Source: Treponema sp.
GTDB taxonomy: Bacteria > Spirochaetota > Spirochaetia > Treponematales > Treponemataceae
DNA length: 64,000 nucleotides
NCBI GenBank assembly: GCA_024402475.1
Contig: JAKSTQ010000003.1
Span: forward strand, 1-64,000
Direction of reading: 5' to 3'
Made by a program: the position numbers and the translations under genes. Below, one piece after another: positions 15,609 through 23,978 of this stretch (within the stretch, counting starts at the first letter, position 1; each line of letters opens with the position of its first letter). The notes beneath the pieces are model-generated. The model saw only the letters and a program-made list of their open reading frames with translations, had not been told where the DNA came from and searched no databases.

Positions 15609-16037
15609 ATGAAAACTATTTTTGTAAACGAAAGTGCACAGAACCGCACTTGGTATGTTATTGACGCAGCTGGAAAACCAATGGGTCGTGTTGCTGCAAA
15701 AGCTGCTTCAGTTCTTCGTGGAAAGAACAAAGCTTCATATGCTGTAAACCAGGAATGCGGTGATTACGTAGTAATTATCAACGCTGACAAAGTTGCAGTT
15801 ACAGGTGCAAAAGCTGACGAAAAACTTTACCGTCACTACACAGGTTACGTAGGTGGACTTAAAACTTTCACATACAACGCTCTTAACGAACGCCATCCTG
15901 GTGAACCTCTTAAACTTGCAATCCAGGGTATGCTCCCACACGGACGTCTCGGACGCAAAATCATGGGTAACTGTAAAATCTACGCTGGTGCTGAACATCC
16001 ACACGCAGCTCAGAATCCTAAAGCATTGGAAGTATAA
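15609..16037 (+). CDS. rplM: 50S ribosomal protein L13
   Basis: 142-residue protein starting MKTIFVNESAQNRTWYVID, the normal L13 N-terminus, with the motifs PMGRVAAKAASVLRGK, HYTGYVGGLK and MLPHGRLGRK. It is part of the large ribosomal subunit and one of the early-assembly proteins. An in-frame extension to 15549 exists but lies in the structured leader. rpsI follows after 11 nt, the standard L13-S9 pair. Confidence 0.97.
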   Translation: MKTIFVNESAQNRTWYVIDAAGKPMGRVAAKAASVLRGKNKASYAVNQECGDYVVIINADKVAVTGAKADEKLYRHYTGYVGGLKTFTYNALNERHPGEPLKLAIQGMLPHGRLGRKIMGNCKIYAGAEHPHAAQNPKALEV

Positions 16038-16048
16038 GGAAGTAAATT

Positions 16049-16441
16049 ATGGTTAAGAATATTGCTATCGGAACAGGAAGAAGAAAGACTGCTACAGCTC
16101 GCGTTTTCTTGCGCGAAGGTAACGGAAAAATCACAGTTAACGGAAAAGACGTTAAAGATTACTTTGCAACAGCAGAACAGGTTCAGGTTGTAAACCAGCC
16201 TTTGCTCGTTACATCAAATACAAATAAATTCGATGTCCTTATCAACGTAACAGGTGGCGGACTTAACGGACAGGCAGCAGCTTGTCTCCATGGTATTTCT
16301 CGTGCACTTCTTCAGGTTGACCAGGATACACATGCAGCACTCAAGGCTAACGGATACCTTACACGTGACTCACGTATGGTTGAACGTAAGAAGTACGGCC
16401 AGAAAGGTGCTCGTAGAAGATTCCAGTTCTCTAAACGCTAG
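16049..16441 (+). CDS. rpsI: 30S ribosomal protein S9
   Basis: 130 residues with the S9 signature ([31 protein letters not shown]) and the basic C-terminal tail ending RRRFQFSKR, which reaches the ribosomal P-site tRNA. AAGGAAG precedes the start. Co-transcribed with rplM and probably with the two genes after it. Confidence 0.97.
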   Translation: MVKNIAIGTGRRKTATARVFLREGNGKITVNGKDVKDYFATAEQVQVVNQPLLVTSNTNKFDVLINVTGGGLNGQAAACLHGISRALLQVDQDTHAALKANGYLTRDSRMVERKKYGQKGARRRFQFSKR

Positions 16442-16444
16442 TCA

Positions 16445-17062
16445 TTGGATATTTTATCGGTCAGAGAGGTTTCGTCAGGGGTTTACGAAGTATGCCCCGT
16501 GGCGGAACCTTCTTTTTTTGTACGCACAGTATATTTATCTCAGGTTAAACAGGAGTCACTGAAAGAAGGGGCTTGTTTTAACCAGGAAGAAAGTGAAGAT
16601 CTTATCAATGCGGGGCTTGCATTTGCGGCTGAAAGAAAAGCGCTTGATTATTTGGGCAGATGTGAGCAGTTCAGGGCTGGGTTAATGAATAAACTGCTTG
16701 CAAAAGGCTTTGATAAGGTGTATATTAATTTGGCGTTGGATTATTTGGAGAAAAAAGAGTTTTTGAGCGATGCACGTTTTGCCAGAAGCTTTTTGAATAT
16801 GCGCAAAATTAATCACGCAGAAGGACGAATCCGACTGGAACAGGAACTTTTGGGGCGGGGAATCTCAAAAGAAACTGCTAAAAATGCTTTGGATGAATTT
16901 TTCGAAGAAAATTCTGAAGAAGAAATCTGTAAACGTGCAATCCAAAAATGTATAAAATTAAAAAAAAGCGAAGAGAAGGCTAATGCATATCTTTTAAGAT
17001 GTGGGTTTCCGTACAAGCTTATTCAAAATGTAAGGGCAGAATTAAATGGCAAAGAAGACTAA
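16445..17062 (+). CDS. recX: RecX-family regulator of RecA
   Basis: 205 residues; the start is TTG at 16445, only 3 nt after the rpsI stop, with no clear ribosome-binding site, so translational coupling is likely. The RecX three-helix repeats are visible: ALDYLGRCEQFRAGLMNKL, then LDYLEKKEFLSDARFARSF, then RIRLEQELLGRGISKETA. RecX binds RecA filaments and limits strand exchange. The first 50 residues are a divergent N-terminal extension. The 3' end overlaps the next gene by 17 nt. Confidence 0.85.
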   Translation: MDILSVREVSSGVYEVCPVAEPSFFVRTVYLSQVKQESLKEGACFNQEESEDLINAGLAFAAERKALDYLGRCEQFRAGLMNKLLAKGFDKVYINLALDYLEKKEFLSDARFARSFLNMRKINHAEGRIRLEQELLGRGISKETAKNALDEFFEENSEEEICKRAIQKCIKLKKSEEKANAYLLRCGFPYKLIQNVRAELNGKED

Positions 17063-17645
17063 AAAATCACAGATTTATTCAGCACTGGAAGTTGCAAATA
17101 TTTGCGGCGTAGTTAATCAGACAGCAATCAACTGGATTAAAGCAGGTCACTTAAAGGCATTTACCACTCCTGGAGGACAGTTCCGCGTATATCCTGAAGA
17201 TTTGATAGCATTTATGGCTGGCCGCGGAATGGAAATTCCAGAAGACCTTAAAAAAGCTGCAGGACAATTCAAGAATAATACAGTTTTAATCGTTGATGAT
17301 GATAAAACTTTGAATACTGTAATCGCAAAATATATTTCTAAGAATCATGAAGAATTGAATGTTCTGCAGGCCTTTGACGGTTTTGAAGCCGGAGCAATTA
17401 CTGCAAAAGAAAAACCTTCTTTTGTTGTTCTTGACCTTGATTTGCCTGGTGTAGACGGTTTTGCACTGTGCAAGCGTCTTAAGGAAGATACTTCGTTTGG
17501 TAATCCAAAAATTGCTATTGTTACTGCAATTAAGGAAGAAGGTCTGGAACAGAAAGTTAAGGATCTGGGTGCTGATTACTTTGTTGAAAAACCTGTTAAC
17601 ATGGAACAGCTGGATAGCTGGGTTGTTGAATATATGATTAATTAG
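17046..17645 (+). CDS. HTH (excisionase/MerR-like)-receiver fusion protein
   Basis: 199 residues. The N-terminal winged-helix domain resembles excisionase/MerR DNA-binding domains: YSALEVANICGVVNQTAIN, then WIKAGHLKAFTTPGGQFRV. The receiver domain (about 78-199) has the acidic pocket VLIVDDDK, the phospho-acceptor region VVLDLDLPGVDGF and the conserved lysine in FVEKPVN. DNA-binding before receiver is the reverse of most response regulators. The overlap with recX suggests co-expression with DNA-repair and ribosomal genes. No histidine kinase gene is adjacent. Confidence 0.85.
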   Translation: MAKKTKKSQIYSALEVANICGVVNQTAINWIKAGHLKAFTTPGGQFRVYPEDLIAFMAGRGMEIPEDLKKAAGQFKNNTVLIVDDDKTLNTVIAKYISKNHEELNVLQAFDGFEAGAITAKEKPSFVVLDLDLPGVDGFALCKRLKEDTSFGNPKIAIVTAIKEEGLEQKVKDLGADYFVEKPVNMEQLDSWVVEYMIN

Positions 17646-17691
17646 GTCTTATAAACAGTATTAACAGTCTTACCTTAACTGGTAAAAAGAT

Positions 17692-17759
17692 AAAAAAAAG
17701 CTGCCTTGTTAAAGTGTCCGGTATTTTGGATCACTTTAAGATTAAGGCAGCTTTTTTTT
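17692..17759. terminator. Bidirectional terminator between convergent genes
   Basis: Outer stem A-run plus GCTGCCTT (17692-17707) pairs with AAGGCAGC plus T-run (17744-17759), and an inner stem pairs TTAAAGTG (17709-17716) with CACTTTAA (17732-17739). A/T runs on both sides allow termination of the receiver gene on the plus strand and of sppA on the minus strand. Confidence 0.9.
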
Positions 17760-17772
17760 GCTTATGAATGGA

Positions 17773-18804
17773 TTAGCGCTGGTAAATGTATGCCGGATAG
17801 TTTAATGAAGGAGTAATTTTTTCAAGAAGTACTTCTTCGCGGCTTTTTGAAATTGTTGTAAATACGCCTGCTTTTCCGTAAAGCATTTCCCAGAAACTAG
17901 GTTCGTAAGTGTATTCAAAATCAACAAGTTCACATTCAGAAAGCTTGTTTTTAAGTTTGAACTGAGAGAACGCTTTGTCGAATGTATCTACGTTGTCGAT
18001 AAGTTTGTTTTCGAGGGCCTGGTTTGCAGTATAAACTCTTCCGTCTGCAATTTCCTGAACTTTTTCCAGATCGAGCTTGCGGTTGATTGAAACGATTTTT
18101 GTAAACTGTGCATAGCATTCATCGGCGATGCTCTGCATAATTGCTTCCTGTTCTTCTGTAAGCGGGTTGTCAAAAGCGCCCATGTTTTTGTTGCGGCCTG
18201 CAGTAAAGGTTTTTGATTTGATTCCAATGTTTGCAAGAAGTTCTGTCATATCAATTGCCTGTCCTGCGATTACACCGATGGAACCTGTTAGTGTATTGCG
18301 GTTTGCAACGATTGTCTGTGCAGAACATGAAATGTAATAGGCGCCTGAACAAGCCATTCCTGCCATGTAAGCCCAGACTGGTTTGCGGCTGATCTGATAG
18401 TCATTGAGTGCAAGATAAACTTCATCAGATTCGTAAACTGTTCCTCCGGGAGAATCGATGTAAAGAATGATTCCCTTGTTTGAAGGATCATCTTTGAGTT
18501 CCTTGATTGTGTCCAAAAGCCATTTCTGGTTGTAAGTTTTGTTTTCTTGTTGAATTACACCTGTGATGTAAAGCTTTGCAATGTAGTCACCTGATGGAGC
18601 AGGTTTTACAGTTTTTGCTTTTCCAAAAGACGGTATAATTTTTTTTGCCCATGATGGAGTTGATGAACTTTCAATTGTTTCTGATGCAGTAAGCTGGCTG
18701 TATGAAGAAATTCCTACAAGAGCAATAACTGCAATAAGAATAAGAATGAATACTACGATTCCTGCTTTTGAATTTTTCTTGTTTTTTTCTGCTGTGTCAG
18801 ACAA
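17773..18804 (-). CDS. sppA: Signal peptide peptidase SppA, S49 family
   Basis: 343-residue membrane-anchored serine peptidase that degrades cleaved signal peptides. One N-terminal membrane segment (about 14-34) is followed by the periplasmic S49 domain: LYIDSPGGTVYESDEV, then ACSGAYYISCSA with the nucleophile serine, and TGSIGVI. Short SppA forms carry a catalytic Lys later in the chain, likely in the stretch around GRVYTANQALENKLID. Its start overlaps the end of the upstream DUF975 gene by 8 nt. Confidence 0.88.
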   Translation of the reverse strand: MSDTAEKNKKNSKAGIVVFILILIAVIALVGISSYSQLTASETIESSSTPSWAKKIIPSFGKAKTVKPAPSGDYIAKLYITGVIQQENKTYNQKWLLDTIKELKDDPSNKGIILYIDSPGGTVYESDEVYLALNDYQISRKPVWAYMAGMACSGAYYISCSAQTIVANRNTLTGSIGVIAGQAIDMTELLANIGIKSKTFTAGRNKNMGAFDNPLTEEQEAIMQSIADECYAQFTKIVSINRKLDLEKVQEIADGRVYTANQALENKLIDNVDTFDKAFSQFKLKNKLSECELVDFEYTYEPSFWEMLYGKAGVFTTISKSREEVLLEKITPSLNYPAYIYQR

Positions 18805-19624
18805 GGTCTTCCTCCCTGATGATTTTATTTTCTAAAGCCTGTGCTTCGATTGCGGCATAAGCATTGAGCCAGGTCATTCTGTGATATGGTGTAATCCACA
18901 AAAGTCCTACGCCAAGTGTTACGATACAAAGCATGTACCAGCCGATAAAACTTAAGTCCATTACAAAAAGATTCCATTTGTTGCCTTTTGTAAGGGTCTT
19001 TGAAAGGTTCAGGGCATGTGTCACACTGATCTGAGGATGGTTTACGATGATTTTTGCGTGCAGCGAATACTGATATACTTTTACGGTCAGAGCACAAATT
19101 CCTGTGATTAAAAGAATTACGTAGAGCATACCTTTAAGCGGATCTTCTGTAAAAAGATTAATGATGAAAGCTGCTGCTGCCTTTGTATCGTCTGGTGAAA
19201 TGTTTGCAATGGCTTGTGTTTTACTTTCGATGTTTGTTACCAGCATGGAAACCAGCACAACATTTGATGGAAGCAAACACAGGATTGCCCACAGATAAAT
19301 GAACAGTGCACGCCATAAAACTGCGCATACGGCTTTAGGTGCAAGATTGAATCCGTTGATGTAATCGCCGAAAACTTTTGGTTCATCGCTGAGTCTCATT
19401 TCGTTGTAGAAAGCGTATGCGGCAAATGCCAGTGTTCCGTTAATTACAATGGAAAGAAATGAAACCAGAAAATTGAGTGCCGGCAGGTTTTTGCCAAGCA
19501 TTCTTGTAGAACCTGATACGGTAGATGAAACTGCTATCGTAAAAAGTGTAATAAGAACTGGAAGTAACATTCGGGAAGCCAGCTGTTTTCTGGCAGCCAG
19601 CTTGAGTTCTTGTCTGTTGAACAT
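18797..19624 (-). CDS. DUF975-family integral membrane protein
   Basis: 275 residues with about six hydrophobic segments. An amphipathic N-terminus (RQELKLAARKQL) is typical of DUF975. The C-terminal pattern is also typical: WNLFVMDLSFIGWYMLC, then GVGLLWITPYHRMTW. Function in the family is unknown. It forms an operon with sppA and probably the CYTH gene, 14 nt upstream. AGGAG precedes the start. Confidence 0.75.
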   Translation of the reverse strand: MFNRQELKLAARKQLASRMLLPVLITLFTIAVSSTVSGSTRMLGKNLPALNFLVSFLSIVINGTLAFAAYAFYNEMRLSDEPKVFGDYINGFNLAPKAVCAVLWRALFIYLWAILCLLPSNVVLVSMLVTNIESKTQAIANISPDDTKAAAAFIINLFTEDPLKGMLYVILLITGICALTVKVYQYSLHAKIIVNHPQISVTHALNLSKTLTKGNKWNLFVMDLSFIGWYMLCIVTLGVGLLWITPYHRMTWLNAYAAIEAQALENKIIREEDLV

Positions 19625-19638
19625 TTTATTCTCCTTTT

Positions 19639-20256
19639 TTATTTATTGTCTGCCTTTGCGAGGGCAAGTAATTCGCTGTAGTAGCGGTCTTCAATCTGGG
19701 ACTGGTCAATTCCTGCCATGGAAAGAATTTCTTTCAGAAGGATTTTGTAATGTTCCAGATTGTCTTTTGTTTCTGCTACGATTTCGATTTCAAGAAAGTC
19801 GCCGAGGGGAGGAACCGTGCAAAGTTCAATGTGAGCCTGAACATCACTTCCTTCTATTGGATTGTAAGTCCATTCTTCAACATCCTTGTGTTTGGTAAGA
19901 CCGATGTAATAACCGGTTGCAAGCAGAAGGTCGTGAATTGGAGCCGGGTCAGAGACTGCAGTTTCCCGTTCCACATTGACTTCAATTCCGCGGTTTTCTC
20001 CGTCAAGCCGCTTTTCTTTTGATTTATAAGTAAAAAATCCGTTTTGTGTTTTTGAAGAATCAGGGTTTGTATGAACTTCGTGTCGCAGACGGCAGCTGAT
20101 GTGAGGCTTACTGTCTGACTGTTCTTTCGAAGGAAGGTCAAAATAGTAGTAAGTATCATCTTTTACGGTTGAACCCTTGTAACAGCCAAAACTGTTAAGG
20201 TTACTGATCGTAAGTTCCCGGTTTATAACCCGAGCTTTAAGTTCAATTTCAAACAT
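19639..20256 (-). CDS. CYTH-domain protein (class IV adenylate cyclase / triphosphatase-like)
   Basis: 205 residues beginning directly with the CYTH signature EIELKARV (ExExK), then YYYFDLP, CRLRHE, FTYKSKE, IEVNVERE and FLEIEIVAE. These residues line a triphosphate tunnel and bind two metal ions. Family members are class IV adenylate cyclases or inorganic/thiamine triphosphatases; residues alone do not separate them. The start is fixed by the N-terminal ExExK. The -10 box lies only 6 nt from the ATG with no ribosome-binding site, implying a leaderless transcript. Confidence 0.82.
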   Translation of the reverse strand: MFEIELKARVINRELTISNLNSFGCYKGSTVKDDTYYYFDLPSKEQSDSKPHISCRLRHEVHTNPDSSKTQNGFFTYKSKEKRLDGENRGIEVNVERETAVSDPAPIHDLLLATGYYIGLTKHKDVEEWTYNPIEGSDVQAHIELCTVPPLGDFLEIEIVAETKDNLEHYKILLKEILSMAGIDQSQIEDRYYSELLALAKADNK

Positions 20257-20262
20257 ATATAT

Positions 20263-20291
20263 AGTATAGAATAAAAAGTATGTGATAGCAA
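20263..20291 (-). promoter_or_regulatory. Leaderless promoter of the CYTH gene
   Basis: On the minus strand TTGCTA (20291-20286) and TATACT (20268-20263) are 17 bp apart; the -10 ends 6 nt before the ATG at 20256, so transcription should begin at or near the start codon. Confidence 0.6.
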
Positions 20292-20299
20292 TAAAAATT

Positions 20300-20320
20300 C
20301 CCTTTAGTGCGGAGAAAGGG
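20300..20320. other. Small inverted repeat between divergent promoters
   Basis: CCCTTT (20300-20305) and AAAGGG (20315-20320) flank 9 nt and lie between the two divergent -35 boxes. Candidate operator for the adjacent ROK regulator; unproven. Confidence 0.3.
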
Positions 20321-20326
20321 GTATAA

Positions 20327-20355
20327 TTGAATATATCAACTATCTGTAGTATAAT
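20327..20355 (+). promoter_or_regulatory. Leaderless promoter of the ROK gene
   Basis: TTGAAT (20327-20332) and TATAAT (20350-20355) are 17 bp apart; the -10 ends 6 nt before the ATG at 20362. The mirrored geometry on the other strand is the same. Confidence 0.65.
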
Positions 20356-20361
20356 ATCTGT

Positions 20362-21537
20362 ATGAGAGTATTGAATTCCCTATCTGAAATGAACAGTATG
20401 CGCATTTTGAGACTGATCTGGCAGGAAAAAAAGATCAGCCGTGTAGATATTGCGTCGACACTTTCTATGGATAAGTCAACAGTCACAAAGATTACATCTG
20501 AACTTACTTCTAAAGGACTTGTTGTAGAAACTGAATCAGGGGAATCAGGACCAATGGGCGGCCGTAAACCGGTATTCCTGGAAATAAACGGAAGTCGCGC
20601 CTGCGTTGGTGGAATTGAAATCAATCCGGAAAATATGTATCTGTGCCTTGTTTCACTTAAGGCCAATATTCTTTTTGAACATACCCAGAAAATTGATAAT
20701 GTTGAATTTGAAAAAATCGGTTTAGAAGGTTATTTTAAGATTGCCTGCAAAATGCTTCATGCAGAAGCTAAAAAGCGTGCAATTCCTCTTGCTGCCATTG
20801 GTGTTGGCTTACCTGGAATGATTGATGTTCCCGGCGGAGCTATCATTCAGTCTATGCCGCTTTGTGTTACACAGAGAATGGAATTTGTTGAATTTGCTCA
20901 GAGTGTTGCAAAGGTTCCTGTTCTTATTGAAAACGATGCAAGAAGCTGCTGTTACACAGAACGAATGGTAAGCGAAAAAATCGGCGAATGCAAAAACTCG
21001 ATGTATGTTATGGTTGAGTTCCGTAAGCAGAATCCTTCTCCTGATGCGATTAAAAATATCAGCGTTGGTGTTGGACTTGTAATGAACGGCCGCATTTATA
21101 ACGGATCAAATTCCATTGCCGGTGAATTCCGCAGTATGTTCTGTGACGGAGCCAATCAGACTCAGTTTAAATCAGAAACAAAATCTATTGTCAGCCTTGA
21201 TGATAAAGATGCCGTTGTTCCAGTCTTTAAAGAACTTGCAAAAAATATTGCATTCATCGTAAACACTCTTGCACTTGATGTTGTTTATGTGGGTGGAATT
21301 GATAAGGTTTATACACAGGAAATCGTAAAATACATTCAGGAAGAAGTTGATTACATGTGGCCTTATGAATGGCACAAGACCGCAACTGTTACAAGTGCAA
21401 CAATTTCTGATGCAGTTGTAAGTTACGGGGCTGCCTGCATGGTGCTTGATAAACTTTTCAGCGTGCCTGAAATTGATCCGTCTGTCAGCGGGACTCTTCA
21501 AGGGCGAGATCACATACTTCTGCATCTGCCGCTTTAA
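20362..21537 (+). CDS. ROK-family transcriptional regulator (NagC/XylR type)
   Basis: 391 residues. An N-terminal winged-helix domain (about 10-75: SRVDIASTLSMDKSTVTKI, LTSKGLV) precedes a ROK sugar-kinase-like domain. That domain shows AIGVGLPGMID, VPVLIENDARSC and NISVGVGLVMNG. The usual zinc-binding CxCGxxGC motif of ROK proteins is absent, and the region after AGEFRSMF is shortened. Sugar sensing may therefore be altered. No sugar genes are adjacent, so the ligand is unknown. ATG codons at 20389 and 20398 are alternative starts. The 3' end overlaps the convergent ybaK gene by 53 nt. Confidence 0.85.
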   Translation: MRVLNSLSEMNSMRILRLIWQEKKISRVDIASTLSMDKSTVTKITSELTSKGLVVETESGESGPMGGRKPVFLEINGSRACVGGIEINPENMYLCLVSLKANILFEHTQKIDNVEFEKIGLEGYFKIACKMLHAEAKKRAIPLAAIGVGLPGMIDVPGGAIIQSMPLCVTQRMEFVEFAQSVAKVPVLIENDARSCCYTERMVSEKIGECKNSMYVMVEFRKQNPSPDAIKNISVGVGLVMNGRIYNGSNSIAGEFRSMFCDGANQTQFKSETKSIVSLDDKDAVVPVFKELAKNIAFIVNTLALDVVYVGGIDKVYTQEIVKYIQEEVDYMWPYEWHKTATVTSATISDAVVSYGAACMVLDKLFSVPEIDPSVSGTLQGRDHILLHLPL

Positions 21538-21988
21538 TCAGGTCGCTTCCGGCGATGATTATCTGTTCGCCGCGGACTCCTGCACTTATGTGAACTTTTT
21601 CGTAAAGAATAATCTGCTCATCAATAAAGGTGCGGAATTTTTTCTTCATTCCTAAAGGAGAACAGCCGCCGCGAATATAACCGGTTAGGGCTAAGAGCTC
21701 GTTTTCTTTTACAGGAGTGATTTCTTTTGCTCCTGCTGCGGCTCTTGCTTTTTTGAGGTTTATCTGACTTGTGGCACTCTGACAGAAAACGAGAATTTCT
21801 TTTGTGTCACTGCGCATTACGATTGTCTTAAAAACACTTCCAGGATCGATTCCAAGTTTTTCTGCTGTACGGTTTGCAGCACCCCGTTCAAGTTTGTGTT
21901 CTCCGTCGTCATCGTAACTTGCGGTTTCGTAAGGAATGTTCAGACTGTCGAGAATGCGCATTGCATTTGTTTTCTTTACTGGTGGCAT
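21485..21988 (-). CDS. ybaK: YbaK/EbsC-family aminoacyl-tRNA deacylase
   Basis: 167 residues. Family members hydrolyse mischarged Cys-tRNA(Pro) and related errors in trans. Conserved features are AEKLGIDPGSVFKTIVM, a mid-chain lysine-rich LKKARAAAGAKEI, and the YIRGGCSPLGMKKKF loop that shapes the tRNA-acceptor pocket. The stop lies inside the 3' end of the convergent ROK gene. The start is 1 nt after the upstream methyltransferase stop, so they form an operon. Confidence 0.9.
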   Translation of the reverse strand: MPPVKKTNAMRILDSLNIPYETASYDDDGEHKLERGAANRTAEKLGIDPGSVFKTIVMRSDTKEILVFCQSATSQINLKKARAAAGAKEITPVKENELLALTGYIRGGCSPLGMKKKFRTFIDEQIILYEKVHISAGVRGEQIIIAGSDLIKAADAEVCDLALEESR

Positions 21989-21989
21989 A

Positions 21990-22736
21990 TTACTTTCTTG
22001 CTACGATTACCATTGTAGAAGCGTGCTGGTTGTATGGTTCAAAATTAAATCCGCCGTAGATTTCTGCAGAAGAAAAACCTGATGCAAGGAACATGCGTTT
22101 GAGTTCGATTGCAGAATAAAGTCGCTGGACAAAAACATGTTCAATGCGGCCGCCGTCTTTTCCAAGAAGAATCCATTTTGAGCGTAATCCTTCCCATGCA
22201 CCTTCTACAGAAAATTCTGTAAGGACTGTCATGCCGGCGCGTTCAAACCATTCACCTTCTGTAAAGTATTTGACTGCAGTTTCGCGGCTGATGCATTCCA
22301 TTACGAACCAGCCTCCGTCTTTGACTGCGTCTGCAATATGGCGGATGATTTTCATGTCATCTTCGATTGAGTCACAGTAACCGAATGAATTGTACAGATT
22401 TACTGCAATGTCGAATTTTTTGTTTGTTGTGAATTCGCGGAGGTCTGCTTTTACAAGATTGAGTTTAACGCCTTCTGCGTCTGCTGTTTCTTTTGCGGCG
22501 TCAAGTTCGCATTCAATGAGGTCAACGCCTGTTACATCAATTCCACGGGAAGCAAATTCAACTGCCACGCGTCCAGGTCCGCAACCTGCGTCTAAAAGTG
22601 AAGAACCTTTTGCAAGGCCTGCGATTTTGATTATGGCTTCTGCAATTCCAGGAGCTTCGGCCCAGTGTGCAGCGTCGAACATAATTGGTCCGTAGTTTTT
22701 CCAAAAGGATTCGTTTTCAAACCATTCTTTGCTCAT
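21990..22736 (-). CDS. Class I SAM-dependent methyltransferase
   Basis: 248 residues with the SAM-binding motif I SLLDAGCGPGRVAVEF (about 44-59), the acidic end of strand 2 (VTGVDLIECEL), and motif II/III regions NLVKADLREF and FDIAVNLYNSFGY. The C-terminal half is typical of small-molecule methyltransferases and the substrate cannot be inferred. GGGAGGAAT precedes the start. It is the first gene of a two-gene operon with ybaK. Confidence 0.8.
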   Translation of the reverse strand: MSKEWFENESFWKNYGPIMFDAAHWAEAPGIAEAIIKIAGLAKGSSLLDAGCGPGRVAVEFASRGIDVTGVDLIECELDAAKETADAEGVKLNLVKADLREFTTNKKFDIAVNLYNSFGYCDSIEDDMKIIRHIADAVKDGGWFVMECISRETAVKYFTEGEWFERAGMTVLTEFSVEGAWEGLRSKWILLGKDGGRIEHVFVQRLYSAIELKRMFLASGFSSAEIYGGFNFEPYNQHASTMVIVARK

Positions 22737-22930
22737 AAAAGTTTAATTCCTCCCACGAAAAAAAAATTTTATTTAAAAGTATTCTGTTAATCACATTATG
22801 CAGTTTAATTGACTGTCGGATATTTCATTTTAGCACGAAATGGGCTATTATGTAAGGGATTCTCTGGCTGCTCGCATACCTGCATGAAATTCTGTTTATA
22901 AAGATGGTCTTGAGTCATAAGGAAGGAAAT

Positions 22931-23968
22931 ATGTTTAGTTTTGAAAGTGATTATATTGAAGGCTGTCATCCGCTTATTCTTGAACGCCTTGTTCAGACAA
23001 ATATGGAACAGGTGTCTGGTTATGGACATGATAAATTTTCCGACAGCGCAAAAGATAAAATTCGTAAAGCATGTAATTGTCCTGATGCCCAGATTCAGTT
23101 TATAACCGGCGGAACCCAGACTAATCAGATCGTTATTGATACAATGCTTAAACCTTACGAAGGAGTTGTTGCTGCAGAAACCGGTCATGTTGCATGTCAC
23201 GAAGCCGGTGCAATTGAATATACCGGTCATAAGGTTCTTACTGTTCCAGGTTATGACGGAAAAATGAAAGCCTGTGATCTTGATTCTTTCTGCAAGAAAT
23301 TTTTTGATGACGGCAATAATGAACATATGGTTTTCCCGGGAATGGTCTATGTTTCCCAGCCCACTGAATATGGAACTGTTTACACAAAATCTGAACTTAA
23401 ACAGATTGCAGATGTTGCCCATAAATATAATCTTCCGCTGTTTGCTGATGGTGCCCGTCTTGGTTATGCCCTTGAATGTGATGAATGCGACATGACTCTT
23501 TCGGATATGGCAGAAATCTGTGACGTGTTTTATATCGGCGGAACAAAAGTCGGTGCACTTTGTGGAGAAGCTGTAGTTTATACAAAAAATAATATGCCTG
23601 CACATTTTGAAAATCTTGTAAAAAAACATGGCGCTCTTCTTGCAAAAGGCAGATTGAATGCACTGCAGTTTGATGTTCTTTTTACTGATGAACTGTATTT
23701 TAAAATCAGCCGTCACGCAATTGAAATGGCAAAAAAGATAAAGGAACTTTTTGCAAAAGCAGGAATCCCTATGTATATTGATTCGCCGACTAACCAGCAG
23801 TTTGTTTGCCTTGAAGATGAAAAGCTGAAAAAAATTCAGGAAAAGGTTGCGTGCTGTTTCTGGGAAAAAGCAGACGATACACATACTGTCGTAAGGTTTG
23901 CTTCAAGCTGGGCAACAACTCAGACTGCTCTTGATGAATTAAGCAGTGTTTTGAGTCAGTTGAATTAG
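22931..23968 (+). CDS. Threonine aldolase / beta-eliminating lyase-type PLP enzyme
   Basis: 345 residues from the ATG at 22931, which has GGAAGG upstream; an earlier in-frame start at 22904 lacks one. PLP fold type I: SGYGHDKFSDSAKDKI, FITGGTQTNQI, then the cofactor Asp in LPLFADGARLGYAL and the Schiff-base lysine in YIGGTKVGALCG. Low-specificity L-threonine aldolases cleave threonine to glycine and acetaldehyde. The middle of the protein is diverged, so another beta-eliminating lyase is possible. A long open frame on the opposite strand is a shadow. Confidence 0.85.
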   Translation: MFSFESDYIEGCHPLILERLVQTNMEQVSGYGHDKFSDSAKDKIRKACNCPDAQIQFITGGTQTNQIVIDTMLKPYEGVVAAETGHVACHEAGAIEYTGHKVLTVPGYDGKMKACDLDSFCKKFFDDGNNEHMVFPGMVYVSQPTEYGTVYTKSELKQIADVAHKYNLPLFADGARLGYALECDECDMTLSDMAEICDVFYIGGTKVGALCGEAVVYTKNNMPAHFENLVKKHGALLAKGRLNALQFDVLFTDELYFKISRHAIEMAKKIKELFAKAGIPMYIDSPTNQQFVCLEDEKLKKIQEKVACCFWEKADDTHTVVRFASSWATTQTALDELSSVLSQLN

Positions 23969-23978
23969 AAAGTGATTT

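Noticed and set aside
16254..16562. Plus-strand open frame across rpsI and recX
   Set aside because: Out of frame with both recognised proteins and without motifs or a ribosome-binding site.
22805..23884. Long minus-strand open frame of 359 codons
   Set aside because: It is antisense to the threonine-aldolase-like gene, which has clear PLP motifs. Its protein is Phe/Cys/Lys-rich without family motifs.
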